Source: Bacteroidales bacterium UBA1680
GTDB lineage: Bacteria; Bacteroidota; Bacteroidia; Bacteroidales; UBA932
NCBI GenBank assembly: GCA_002320605.1
Contig: DCKG01000022.1
Coordinates: 124,001-188,000 of the forward strand
Direction of reading: 5' to 3'
Length of the DNA: 64,000 nt
Shown piece after piece: positions 24,330 to 34,166 of the stretch (the first letter of the stretch is position 1; each line of letters opens with the position of its first letter). Below the pieces are notes generated by a model, which saw only the letters and a program-made list of their open reading frames with translations, had not been told where the DNA came from and did no database searches. The translations under genes were made by a program, and so were the position numbers.

Positions 24330-27200
24330 ATGAAAATCAATTTGTTGAGTATTGGCATCTTGGCAGCTATCCTGTTGTCAGCTTCCGCCTGCGTCAAGAC
24401 CAAGATTGAAATGCCGGATGGCCCGAAAGGCGACAGTGGGCTGTCGGATTATGAACTTTGGGTAAAATCCGTGAAGGAAGGTCTCATAGATTGGGACGAA
24501 ACACGCTTGGAGGTTTCAGACTTCTTTATATTCCTTAAAGGAAATGAAGGGAAGGCCGGTGCCGATGGCACTGATGGCGCTGATGCCTATGAGATCTGGA
24601 AAGAATACATTTCGACTGGGGATGTGGATGATCCCCAGAATCCAGGCTCCAAGTGGTCGCCAACTCGCAACACAGAGCAGGACTTCTATTATTTTCTCAC
24701 AGGAGCAAAAGGAGACAACGGAAACACTCCGTATATCGGCGAAAACGGCAACTGGCATGTTGACGGTAAGGACTCCGGCGTGTCGGCAAGAGGCCGTAAT
24801 GGGGTTGATGGAAAAGACGGGAAAAACGGCTCCGACGGTAAGAGCGCCTACGAAATCTGGAAAAGCGCCGTGGAGGGCGGAGAAATCGAATGGGATGGCG
24901 GAACCACGGTCGCCGACTTCTTCATCTACCTTTCCGGGAAGGACGGAAAAGACGGCAAGGACGGCAAGGACGGGGCTGACGGCAAGGATGGAAAGGATGG
25001 CAAGGATGGGGTCGACGGCAAGAATGGAGCCGACGGCCAGACTCCTTACATCGGCGAGAACGGCAATTGGTTCATTGGGGACACGGATTTAGGTGTTCCG
25101 GCAATCGGGAAAGATGGTAAGGATGGCGCTGCCGGATCGGCGGGAGAAGCCGGCCGTTCCGCTTATGAGGTGTGGGTCATCAATGTCGGAAAAGGTCTGC
25201 AGAATCCTGGCAACGGAATATACGATACTGACGAATATCCCCAGTGGCCGAAAGACAAGATAAGCTTGGCCGACTTCTGGGACTATCTCAGAGGCAGCAT
25301 CGGAAATGACGGCAAGGATGGAGAAGATGGCAAGAGCGCCTATGAAGTCTGGAAAGACTACATAAAGTCCGAAGTCGTGCCTAACCCGCATGACTCCACG
25401 TCGAACTGGTCGCCAAGGGACAGCACGCTCCAGGATTACTTCTATTTCCTCACTGCTGCGGACGGCATGTCTGCTTACGAGATTTGGAAGGCCGACGTGC
25501 TTTCCGACGATGGCCTTGCCAACCCTGGCAACGGAGTTTTCGATGTCACCGAATTTCCACTCTGGCCGAAAGAAAGGGTGTCCCTGAATGACTTCTACGA
25601 TTACCTCCGCGGCAAAAGAGGCGTCGACGGCAAAGACGGAAACGACGGCAAACTTATCGTCGACAATGAATTGGGCTACGTTGATCCATTTGACGAGGAT
25701 CATTACAACCTTCTTGCGGCAAGGGCTTACATAGAGCTCAACAGAGAGGTCAGGAACGGAAAAATAGACACGACTTACGAATATGTCAATCCTATCTCCG
25801 GCGGAGTGGCGTACGTTCTGGTCGGTCCTGGTCCAGTGCTCGTCCCGAATGCCACAATTACTCTCGTTGACGAAAACAACAAAAGTTATGCTTGGCAGAC
25901 CGATTCCACTGGGTATGTCTATCTTACCAGAGACCAGCTTCCTGAATGGAAAGAGGGTGACCCGGAAGGCGGCCTCACGATTACCCCGAAGACCCTTGAA
26001 TATGGAGGAGACACCTACGATGAGCCGGATCTCTTCGCCACGGTCACCAAACTCCCTTACAGAATTGAATTTTTCTCGCAGATTGATTCAATGTGGCTTT
26101 TGAGCTATAATTTCACGAATGGACGAATAAGCACCTACAGAAAGAAAGAGGGCAAGGTTGAGGCTTGGCCGGGATTGCCCCTGAACACCCCATGGCCAAC
26201 GGTCGCCACTGCGTATCCATGCAAACTCTCGGGCTATTACAGGGCGCTGTCGGATCAGCAGAATCTTACCAGCACTCAGATACAGAATGAAAGGCGGCTC
26301 AGAGTCAGCAGTAGCTTTCTTTCAAAAAATAACCTAAGAGAAATAGATGAAGCTGATTACTCGAAGGAGATTTCCTCAAGTTCAGGGTCGTCGACCGGCG
26401 TCTATAGGAGAATCGTCCATGTGGATGCGTCTCCATCGCCTTTATTCACTATTTCGAAGGGAGGAGATGGACCGGAACCGACAAAGGTGAATGTCCATCA
26501 GTCGATAGTCACGAATTCGCAGTATGGCTACACTCACTATGCGGACTACGGATGTTATGGCTATTCTTATCCTTACGACAAGACAGTTTACGAAGTTCCT
26601 GAAATCCTCTATTCCGGGACATTTGACGACAAGACTTTCACGGTCGAGACTGACGGCGAAACTGGCATGAAGGACACGCTCTACAACACGAGATATGAAG
26701 TAATCACCGGGCAGACACAGCTCTACTATCAGATGGACATGAATTCATTCGGCAGGCTCTACGCCAATGAACTGTACAGCCAGACTGGTGCGGAGTACGG
26801 TTTCCCTGCCGCATCCAGAATCTTCCGGTTCAGAAAATACGATTCGTTAAGGGAGTTCTTGAATGATGATCCGGACGGCAGCCGTAAAGCAACAATCCAC
26901 GGTTCTGTCTACACCAGCGGAATTCTGTCAGGTACTTCTCTCTCCGCGACGACAGACTACTACTACAAGAATTTCGCGGGCGTTCGGGATGCTGAGTCAA
27001 TATTGACGAAGAACGTATACAATAATTTCGCAGTCACCATCAGGTCTGTCTATGCGAACAACAAACAATCGAACTCGTATTACAGCCTTTATTATGAGTC
27101 GGTAAGGTATTTCAACACCACCATGAAAGATGGGGTTAAATCCACCTTGAGATATATAAACAAAATTGAGAGAGAAATCCAGACAATCGTAAATGACTAG
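24330..27200 (+). CDS. Collagen-like surface lipoprotein, paralogue 1
   Basis: 956 aa. The lipoprotein signal ends SASACVKTK (lipid-anchored Cys). The next 430 residues alternate collagen-type Gly-X-Y runs (longest about 204-236, mostly GKDG and GADG) with six roughly 45-residue modules that begin SAYEIW or similar and end DFFIYLSG-like (YELW near 35, then YEIW, YEIW, YEVW, YEVW, YEIW). Two copies of TPYIGENGNW also occur, a motif seen in other Bacteroidota and Firmicutes collagen-like proteins. From about residue 470 a globular C-terminal region of about 480 residues begins with DTTYEYVNPISGG and GPGPVLVPNA. Likely a long, rod-like, surface-exposed adhesin or structural protein. First of three tandem paralogues. 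Confidence 0.82.
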   Translation: MKINLLSIGILAAILLSASACVKTKIEMPDGPKGDSGLSDYELWVKSVKEGLIDWDETRLEVSDFFIFLKGNEGKAGADGTDGADAYEIWKEYISTGDVDDPQNPGSKWSPTRNTEQDFYYFLTGAKGDNGNTPYIGENGNWHVDGKDSGVSARGRNGVDGKDGKNGSDGKSAYEIWKSAVEGGEIEWDGGTTVADFFIYLSGKDGKDGKDGKDGADGKDGKDGKDGVDGKNGADGQTPYIGENGNWFIGDTDLGVPAIGKDGKDGAAGSAGEAGRSAYEVWVINVGKGLQNPGNGIYDTDEYPQWPKDKISLADFWDYLRGSIGNDGKDGEDGKSAYEVWKDYIKSEVVPNPHDSTSNWSPRDSTLQDYFYFLTAADGMSAYEIWKADVLSDDGLANPGNGVFDVTEFPLWPKERVSLNDFYDYLRGKRGVDGKDGNDGKLIVDNELGYVDPFDEDHYNLLAARAYIELNREVRNGKIDTTYEYVNPISGGVAYVLVGPGPVLVPNATITLVDENNKSYAWQTDSTGYVYLTRDQLPEWKEGDPEGGLTITPKTLEYGGDTYDEPDLFATVTKLPYRIEFFSQIDSMWLLSYNFTNGRISTYRKKEGKVEAWPGLPLNTPWPTVATAYPCKLSGYYRALSDQQNLTSTQIQNERRLRVSSSFLSKNNLREIDEADYSKEISSSSGSSTGVYRRIVHVDASPSPLFTISKGGDGPEPTKVNVHQSIVTNSQYGYTHYADYGCYGYSYPYDKTVYEVPEILYSGTFDDKTFTVETDGETGMKDTLYNTRYEVITGQTQLYYQMDMNSFGRLYANELYSQTGAEYGFPAASRIFRFRKYDSLREFLNDDPDGSRKATIHGSVYTSGILSGTSLSATTDYYYKNFAGVRDAESILTKNVYNNFAVTIRSVYANNKQSNSYYSLYYESVRYFNTTMKDGVKSTLRYINKIEREIQTIVND

Positions 27201-27206
27201 ATTGAA

Positions 27207-30068
27207 ATGAAAACGATCAAAATAATATTGCTTGCTACTGGCCTGACGATTGCCTCTGCGGGTTGCGTGAACTACACGCTTACGATGCCAGAGGGTCCAA
27301 AGGGGGAATCAGGCCTCTCTGCCTACGAACTTTGGATCAAGGACGTAAAGAATGGCGTAGTGGACTGGAATCCTTCCAGAACGGAGATAAATGACTACTT
27401 CATCTACAGAAAGGGTCAGGACGGAAAGCCAGGCAAGGATGGCAAGGACGGGAAAAGCGCCTATGAGGTGTGGAAGGAACTCATTGCAGGAGGGAATGTC
27501 GACAACCCTCTGAAACCTGGAGAAAAGTGGCCGGCGGACGAAAACACGATGCACGACTTCTACAGATTCCTGACAGGTCCGAAGGGGGACAAAGGGAACA
27601 CCCCTTACATCGGCGAGAATGGCAATTGGTTCATCGGCGGCACGGATACGAATATTCCTGCTAAAGGCCCTGATGGCAAGGACGGGGCTGATGGCAAGGA
27701 TGGCAAGGACGGGAGAAGCGCATTTGAGGTTTGGAAGCAGGCCGTTCAGGATGGCACCATTGAATATGAAGGCGACACTACCCTGGCTGATTTCTTCATT
27801 TATTACAGCGGGAAGAACGGCATTGACGGGAAGGATGGCGCTGATGGGGCTGATGGCATAGATGGCAAGGACGGAGAGGACGGCAAGAGCGGAAAGGATG
27901 GAAGGAATGGAAACACTCCGCACATCGGCGAGAACGGCCATTGGTTCATCGGGGACACGGACACTGGCATCTCTGCAACGGGAGCAGATGGCGCCAGCGG
28001 CAAAGATGGCTCTGACGGCGCTGGAGGGAATGACGGAAAAAGCGCCTATGAACTTTGGGTGGAGGATGTCGGAAACGGACTCGTGAACCCGGGCAATGGC
28101 GTCTTCGATACAAGCGAGTATCCGAACTGGCCGAAAAACAGGATCAGCAGGGAAGATTATTATCTGTATCTTAACGGCAAGCCTGGCGCCGATGGCCAGA
28201 ACGGCAAGAGCGCTTACGAACTTTGGGTTGAGGAAATCAAGGGCGGGGATGTAGTCGCCCCTGCAGATTCCAGCAGAACATGGCCAGTCGCAGACAGTAC
28301 CGTACAGGATTTCTTCCGCTATCTCAGCGGCCAGAATGGCAAGAGCGCCTACGAGATTTGGAAAGATGAAGTTGCCAACGGACTGGACAATCCGGACAAC
28401 GGAATCTATGACAAAAAAGGATACGAAAAATGGCCTTGGTATGCGACCACGATTGATGACTTCTACAACTATATGCGAGGGAAGAATGGAGAGGATGGGA
28501 TTGACGGAGCTGATGGGGCGGATGTCACCATCAAGAACATAACTACCTATACCCTGGGAAAAGTGGACAAGAGCAGGTTCAACCTTGTCCCGGTCGCTAC
28601 CCTCAGACGCATGAGCAGGGAGTCTCTGGCATCTCCTATAGATACGACTTACGAATATGTCAACCCGGTTTCGGGAGGGCTTGCCCTTATGCTCTTGGGC
28701 CCGGGGCCGGTCATCCTGCCGAATTCAACAGTCAAGGTCCGGGATGTCCTCGGCAATGACCATACTCTCACATCCGATAATTCAGGATACATTTATCTGA
28801 CAAGGAACGAACTCCCCGAGTGGCACGAGGGCGCTCCTTCGGGTGACACTGACCTCAGGCCGTACAGCCTCACTTTCGGCGGCAAAACCTACGGAGAGGA
28901 GGCTTTCGCTCCTAACTGCAAGATTCCTTACAGAATCGACGTCGAAGTGAGAATCGACTCGGCTTACCTGTACAGCGCCAGCACCAACGTCGTTTATCAT
29001 AGGAACAGAGTAATCGAAGGGAAGGTTGAGGAAAATCCATGGCCAGGGCCAACTTCTTGGTCGACTTCCAATTCCAGCTATCCTATGGTAAGAAACGAAT
29101 GCTATCTTGCCGATTCCGATTATGCGGGCACGACCATCAATTACAAGAGCCTGTTTGCTTACAGCATCGTATTCTCTTTCGACGACGTCACCAAATATAC
29201 GGAAGCAAATCTGCTCAGAGGCAGTTTTACGTCCTATGTTCCGGGATATGGCGACACTTATCCTAGCCTTTCCAGGAGAAGCGCAGAATCTGGCAAATCG
29301 AACAAGCTGTATGCCTCTTGCCGCTTTGGCTCAGGTGTAAACAAAGGAGCAGCTCCGACTAGAATGGAAGTGGGAGCTTCATTCAATATGAATTCTTCCA
29401 CTTACTGTCCTGACTATGGGGCTAACTGGTTCAGCTACCTTTGCGATAGGAAAGTAGTGGAGATTCCGGAACTGGTTTTTATGGGGAATCTTGACACCAC
29501 AAGCTTCATTTCCGTGAGAAATGCCAGCACGGGGGAAACTGAAATGAAGAAAGGGACTCGTTATGAAATTGCTCTCGGCGAGACCTCGTTCTACGTCCGT
29601 TTCAACCCAGACACGTTCGGGCATACGTACGTCAACAGGATGTATCGCAAATCAGGGACCGACCTCTCATTGCCAAATGTCTCTGAGATGCTGATGTTCC
29701 CGAAGTACGATTCCTTCAGAGATCTCCTCGCTTCCGGAATTTATAAGCCATCAGATTTTTCTTGGTCGTTCAGGTCTTCGGGGAAGCTTGGGGGAGTAAA
29801 TCTGAGCAACAGGGGTGATTACAGCGGCCTTGATTGCATGGATGGGATTACCTCCAACCCCCGCTCATGGGAACTTAAGAACATCTACGATGGATTTACG
29901 GTGACATTCAGTTACTTTGGTTACCTGTCCACTGGCCGCAATGGCTACTACAATTTCTATTGGCTCCGCTCTGGAGTTTTTGCGACTGAATCCAAGCCCG
30001 GAGAAGATTCGTCATTGAAAATGTCTACCCCTGTAGAGACGTATCGTTTTCCGACAATGAACAAGTAA
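27207..30068 (+). CDS. Collagen-like surface lipoprotein, paralogue 2
   Basis: 953 aa, 6 bases after paralogue 1. Lipobox in ASAGCVNYT. It has the same order of parts: six SAYELW-type modules, Gly-X-Y runs (GKDGADGKDGKDG and GADGADGIDGKDGEDG), and two TPYIGENGNW-like motifs (one TPHIGENGHW), then a C-terminal region starting with DTTYEYVNPVSGG and LLGPGPVILPNS. The C-terminal half keeps landmarks such as RFNPDTFGHTYVNRMY but is otherwise strongly diverged from its neighbours, so the duplication is not recent. The function is unknown; surface display is inferred from the signal and the neighbouring OmpA-family gene. Confidence 0.82.
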   Translation: MKTIKIILLATGLTIASAGCVNYTLTMPEGPKGESGLSAYELWIKDVKNGVVDWNPSRTEINDYFIYRKGQDGKPGKDGKDGKSAYEVWKELIAGGNVDNPLKPGEKWPADENTMHDFYRFLTGPKGDKGNTPYIGENGNWFIGGTDTNIPAKGPDGKDGADGKDGKDGRSAFEVWKQAVQDGTIEYEGDTTLADFFIYYSGKNGIDGKDGADGADGIDGKDGEDGKSGKDGRNGNTPHIGENGHWFIGDTDTGISATGADGASGKDGSDGAGGNDGKSAYELWVEDVGNGLVNPGNGVFDTSEYPNWPKNRISREDYYLYLNGKPGADGQNGKSAYELWVEEIKGGDVVAPADSSRTWPVADSTVQDFFRYLSGQNGKSAYEIWKDEVANGLDNPDNGIYDKKGYEKWPWYATTIDDFYNYMRGKNGEDGIDGADGADVTIKNITTYTLGKVDKSRFNLVPVATLRRMSRESLASPIDTTYEYVNPVSGGLALMLLGPGPVILPNSTVKVRDVLGNDHTLTSDNSGYIYLTRNELPEWHEGAPSGDTDLRPYSLTFGGKTYGEEAFAPNCKIPYRIDVEVRIDSAYLYSASTNVVYHRNRVIEGKVEENPWPGPTSWSTSNSSYPMVRNECYLADSDYAGTTINYKSLFAYSIVFSFDDVTKYTEANLLRGSFTSYVPGYGDTYPSLSRRSAESGKSNKLYASCRFGSGVNKGAAPTRMEVGASFNMNSSTYCPDYGANWFSYLCDRKVVEIPELVFMGNLDTTSFISVRNASTGETEMKKGTRYEIALGETSFYVRFNPDTFGHTYVNRMYRKSGTDLSLPNVSEMLMFPKYDSFRDLLASGIYKPSDFSWSFRSSGKLGGVNLSNRGDYSGLDCMDGITSNPRSWELKNIYDGFTVTFSYFGYLSTGRNGYYNFYWLRSGVFATESKPGEDSSLKMSTPVETYRFPTMNK

Positions 30069-30080
30069 TAGTGACTCAAA

Positions 30081-32849
30081 ATGAAAAATGCAATCATAAT
30101 ATTCACAGCAGCTGCTCTCCTTTTTGCTGGCTGCGACAAGAATGAAATCACGATGCCCGTAGGGCCTAAGGGCGACAATGGTCTTACTGCGTACCAGGTC
30201 TGGGTCAATGCCGTGAATGATGGTACCCTGGACTGGGACAAGACCCGTACGACAGAGAGTGACTATTTCATCTATATTTCCGGAGCCAACGGAAAAGACG
30301 GCAAGGACGGGGCGGATGGAGAGTCCGCATTCGAACTCTGGAAGGAGTACATCAAGGGTGGGACTGTCGATGATCCTCAGAATCCAGGAACGAAATGGGA
30401 CCCTTCCAAGAATACGGAAAAGGATTTCTACGTGTTCCTAACCGGATCGAAGGGCGACAATGGAAACGTCCCGTATGTCGGGGACAACGGCAACTGGTAC
30501 ATCGACGGCGTGGACACAGGCGTTCCTTCAGGAGGCCTTGATGGAAAAGAAGGCAAGGACGGCAAGGATGGAGCAGATGGAATCGACAGCTACGAAGAGT
30601 GGCTGATTGCCGTCAAGAATGGAACCATCATCTATAATGGGGAGACGACGATAACCGACTATTATCTTTATCTTGCCGGGAAAGATGGCAATGATGGAAA
30701 GAACGGCGCCAACGGGAAAGATGGCAGGGACGGCAAAGACGGGAAAGATGGCAAGGACGGCAAAGATGGGGCTGACGGGGTGATTCCTCATGTCGGCGAC
30801 AATGGGAACTGGTATGTCGGCGACACTGACACAGGCATCCCAGCTAACGGGAAAAATGGCAAGGACGGCAGTACCGGAAAAGATGGCAAAAGAGGAAAGA
30901 CAGCTTACGAAATCTGGGTGGAGCAGGTTACCTCTGAAGACGGGATTGCCAATCCTGGCAACGGAGTCTATGACATTGACGAATATCCGGTCTGGCCTAA
31001 GAACAAGACCTCCATGTCGGATTTCTGGGAATTCCTGAAAGGGAAGTCTGGCGAGGATGGCAGAGGTGGGAATGATTCTAAGAGCGCTTACGAACTCTGG
31101 AAGGAATATGTAAAAGGCGGCGATGCCGATGACCCACATGCTTCGGGCGAGAAATGGCCTGCGGCAGACACCACCATCCAGCACTACTATTACTACCTAA
31201 GCGGAGCCAATGGCCTGAGTTCGTATGAGATATGGAAAGCTGACGTTCTTGATGAGAATGGGCTTCCTAACCCGGGGAACGAGGTTTATGACATAACGAC
31301 ATATCCAAAGTGGCCGGCCGATCATGTTTCAATCACGGATTATTATCTTTACTTCAAGGGATTGGATGGGAAAGACGGGTCTGCCGGCAACAGCGGTTAC
31401 TTCAAGGAGAAGCGGGAGCTGGAATATGCAGGTGGCGTCATCGAGCCTTATAAGTACAACCTCGCCCCTGTCAAAGCCGTCATGCGAATCGAGAAGAGAA
31501 GCCTTTCTGCCAGTCCCGACACGACATATGAATATGTCAATCCGATAAGCGGCGGCATGGCGTACATGCTCATTCAGCCGGGTCCTGTCCGTCTCCCGAA
31601 TGCGACCGTCAAGGTCGAGGACGAATTAGGCAGGCAGTACATCTGGACATCGGATGAGGAAGGTTACATCTATCTATCCCGCGAGGATCTTCCAGTGTGG
31701 ACCGATAGCTCCCCGGCAGGGGGCTTGAGGCTCTACCCGAAAGAAATCACCATATCCGGGACGACATATCCCGAGGCCTCGGAGATATTCGGCGGACAGC
31801 CTGTCATCCCATACCAAGTGAGCCTTACGGCTGCCCTTGAGGACGCAAAGCTTTCTGGCAGAAGCGTCACGCCTGTTGCCAGGGCCTACAGGATCATTGA
31901 AGGGAAGAAAGAAACTTACGCATGGCCAGGAAAGTCATACCAGGGGTGGTCCACAGAGGCTTCCGATTACCCAGATGTCAGGACAAAGTATTTCAGGAAC
32001 AGCGATGACTCAAGGCGGGCAGCAGAGACTCTTTACGAGCTCACCAGATTCATAGTAAAGTCCGACCTGTCGGCATTTTCGAACATGGACGTTTCATCGG
32101 AAATTTCCACCGGAGGACAGGAGACCACCAGGGAGATTACTGAGGGTGACGTGAAAGCAACGAAGTATGGAGTTGCCGTGATAGGGGATGGCACCAATCC
32201 TACGAAAATCGGCGTCCACGAGAACAACTACCGCCCTGTAAGGTATGCGGACTACGGCCAGCTTATCTGTACGTTCGGCATCGACGGCAGGGTGTTTGAA
32301 ATTCCTGAGCTCCACTACATGGGGGATGTGGATGAAGGCAGCAGCTCCTACGAGATGTCCGAGAACATGTCCTCTGTAGTTTTGAAGCTTGCGCTTGATC
32401 CGGCTTCTTTCGGAACCGTATTCATGAACGAGACTTATGTGACGGCTGGGTCTGGCCTAGGTGCGTCGAATGTTTCTGAAGTCATCAGATTTAGTAGCTG
32501 CGGCAGCCTTTCCGCTTATCTCACTGATGCGGCGAATGGCGCCGAAAGGACAGAATATTTCTGGGGCAATGTCATCGCAGGCTCTGCCAATGCAGAGATA
32601 AGTGTCTCTGTCACTGCCGGATCAGTCTCGCTCGGCACTTCTTCTCTAAGCGGGGTGCTCAGCGACACGGCGGTTGAATATTCAGACTTCCTCGGCAGGG
32701 GAGAGAAGTCTCCTGCCAACAGCAGCTATGACTACGTTCTCTACGCCGGACGCAAAGGCACGTTCATGACGACTTCTATTGAAGGCACGAATTCGACAAT
32801 CACCCTTGGGACAAAGACATACAGCATAAAGACAACCGTATCAAGATAA
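30081..32849 (+). CDS. Collagen-like surface lipoprotein, paralogue 3
   Basis: 922 aa, 12 bases after paralogue 2. Lipobox in LLFAGCDKN. It again has six modules (YQVW, FELW, YEEW, YEIW, YELW, YEIW), a long Gly-Lys-Asp run (about residues 210-232), and two motifs of the PYVGDNGNWYIDG / PHVGDNGNWYVGD kind, with D in place of E. The C-terminal region opens DTTYEYVNPISGGMAYML and contains RYADYGQLICTF and FEIPELHYMGD, matching the other two. In all three, module order is conserved while loops and Gly-X-Y length vary, as expected for long-maintained paralogues under diversifying pressure. Confidence 0.82.
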   Translation: MKNAIIIFTAAALLFAGCDKNEITMPVGPKGDNGLTAYQVWVNAVNDGTLDWDKTRTTESDYFIYISGANGKDGKDGADGESAFELWKEYIKGGTVDDPQNPGTKWDPSKNTEKDFYVFLTGSKGDNGNVPYVGDNGNWYIDGVDTGVPSGGLDGKEGKDGKDGADGIDSYEEWLIAVKNGTIIYNGETTITDYYLYLAGKDGNDGKNGANGKDGRDGKDGKDGKDGKDGADGVIPHVGDNGNWYVGDTDTGIPANGKNGKDGSTGKDGKRGKTAYEIWVEQVTSEDGIANPGNGVYDIDEYPVWPKNKTSMSDFWEFLKGKSGEDGRGGNDSKSAYELWKEYVKGGDADDPHASGEKWPAADTTIQHYYYYLSGANGLSSYEIWKADVLDENGLPNPGNEVYDITTYPKWPADHVSITDYYLYFKGLDGKDGSAGNSGYFKEKRELEYAGGVIEPYKYNLAPVKAVMRIEKRSLSASPDTTYEYVNPISGGMAYMLIQPGPVRLPNATVKVEDELGRQYIWTSDEEGYIYLSREDLPVWTDSSPAGGLRLYPKEITISGTTYPEASEIFGGQPVIPYQVSLTAALEDAKLSGRSVTPVARAYRIIEGKKETYAWPGKSYQGWSTEASDYPDVRTKYFRNSDDSRRAAETLYELTRFIVKSDLSAFSNMDVSSEISTGGQETTREITEGDVKATKYGVAVIGDGTNPTKIGVHENNYRPVRYADYGQLICTFGIDGRVFEIPELHYMGDVDEGSSSYEMSENMSSVVLKLALDPASFGTVFMNETYVTAGSGLGASNVSEVIRFSSCGSLSAYLTDAANGAERTEYFWGNVIAGSANAEISVSVTAGSVSLGTSSLSGVLSDTAVEYSDFLGRGEKSPANSSYDYVLYAGRKGTFMTTSIEGTNSTITLGTKTYSIKTTVSR

Positions 32850-32858
32850 TAAGCACAA

Positions 32859-34067
32859 ATGAATATGAACATCAACAAGAAATCTGCAATGGCATTGCTT
32901 GTAGGAATGGCACTGCTTGCAGCATCTGCTTTAGCCTCCGCTCAGGAACAGGGGCAGAAAAAGGAAAAGAAAGCTTGGGAAATCGGAGCCGGCGTTTCCG
33001 GGATGAACTACGTCAGGACGACCGTTTACGATTTTGAGCAACTCTCCAATGGCGAATACCGCTTCAAGCTTGAGGACAAACATCTTTACGGCGGCCCAAA
33101 TCTCTACGTTGCCAGAGAACTTACGCCATGGCTCTATGTGGATGCCCAGGGCACATTCGGCATCGCAAGGTACAGGACGGACAATGGTGACAAGATGGGA
33201 TATTCAATTCTCGTCGGACCCGGTCTTCAGTTCAGGCCTTTCACCAAGAGCGATTGGATTGTTCCTTATGCGAGGGTCGGCATAAACTATTTTTGGAAGA
33301 ACTTCGATGCTGTCTACATAGGCAAGTTCAAGAATGACCCTACTGGTCAGGCCAAGTGGGAGGCTGAAGATGAGTGGAACAAGTCTCTGAGTGAAGACAA
33401 AGACAGATATATTCCCGTAACGGCAGGCCTTGGCGTCATAGGCTGGGTGAGTAACAGAATAGGCATCGGCATCCAAGCAGACTACAACTACGATCTCGGG
33501 GGCAAAGGCAAGAATTTCGCACAGGGTACGGCTAGGCTCATCTACAGATTTGGTGGCAAGGACAAGCGTCGCGCTACAGCAGAAAAATACTATGCGGGCA
33601 TTCCAGAGAAGATCCAGTACGTCGAGAAGATCGTTGAAAAGCCTGTGGAGGTCGAGAAGATTGTGGAGAAGGAGATTCCTTCAAAGGAGCTTCTTGCCGA
33701 AATCGTGCAGAACGTGAACTTCGACTTCGACAAGGACATAATCACGAGCGAGTCCGCAGCTGTCCTCGACACAGTGGCGGATGTCATCAGCCACTATCCT
33801 AAGGCAAGGTTCCTAATCGCAGGCTACACTGATGCAAGGGGGACAGAAAGCTACAATGAAGATCTTTCAATACGTAGAGCAAAGGCTGTCTACCAGGCCC
33901 TTGTCGACAGGGGAGTAAACGAGAGCCAGCTGGTTTACAGAGGCTTCGGCAAACGTAACTCTCTTGTCCCTTACAAAGCTTCGCACGCCGAACGCCGTGG
34001 CGACCGTAAGGTTGTCCTTGAGGTGGTTACGGACGACATGTTCTGGAATTTCCTCAAGAGCAGGTAA
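32859..34067 (+). CDS. OmpA-family outer-membrane protein
   Basis: 402 aa with a signal peptide ending ALASAQ. Residues about 35-235 look like a beta-barrel (alternating aromatic strands, LIYRFGGK near the end). A Glu/Val/Lys linker (about 245-275, repeated VEKIVEKP-type units) precedes a C-terminal OmpA domain: NFDFDKDIITSES, then AGYTDARGTESYNEDLSIRRA and GFGKRNSLVPY, with the Asp/Arg residues that bind peptidoglycan. It sits 9 bases after the third collagen-like gene and probably anchors or organises these surface proteins at the cell wall; that link is inferred from operon position. Confidence 0.87.
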   Translation: MNMNINKKSAMALLVGMALLAASALASAQEQGQKKEKKAWEIGAGVSGMNYVRTTVYDFEQLSNGEYRFKLEDKHLYGGPNLYVARELTPWLYVDAQGTFGIARYRTDNGDKMGYSILVGPGLQFRPFTKSDWIVPYARVGINYFWKNFDAVYIGKFKNDPTGQAKWEAEDEWNKSLSEDKDRYIPVTAGLGVIGWVSNRIGIGIQADYNYDLGGKGKNFAQGTARLIYRFGGKDKRRATAEKYYAGIPEKIQYVEKIVEKPVEVEKIVEKEIPSKELLAEIVQNVNFDFDKDIITSESAAVLDTVADVISHYPKARFLIAGYTDARGTESYNEDLSIRRAKAVYQALVDRGVNESQLVYRGFGKRNSLVPYKASHAERRGDRKVVLEVVTDDMFWNFLKSR

Positions 34068-34084
34068 CCGTTTCCCCGGAAAAG

Positions 34085-34116
34085 TTTGAGATTTTGAATA
34101 TTTATCTGTAAATTTG
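34085..34116 (+). promoter_or_regulatory. Promoter of the rpsL operon
   Basis: TTTG at 34085-34088, 20 bases, then TAAATTTG at 34109-34116. The downstream sequence GCAGCCC is the same as after the rplC promoter. Confidence 0.85.
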
Positions 34117-34120
34117 CAGC

Positions 34121-34135
34121 CCCAAATATTTTGGG
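34121..34135 (+). promoter_or_regulatory. 5'-end hairpin in the rpsL leader
   Basis: CCCAAA (34121-34126) pairs with TTTGGG (34130-34135) around a three-base loop, starting 4 bases after the -7 box. It has the same position and general design as the hairpin in the rplC leader. Confidence 0.5.
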
Positions 34136-34166
34136 ACATACATAAATATTACATTTACAATAGTTT

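Noticed and set aside
24940..25040. Short direct DNA repeats resembling a CRISPR or tandem array
   Set aside because: They are in-frame Gly-X-Y codons (GGC AAG GAC GG) of a collagen-like protein, with no unique spacers of even length.
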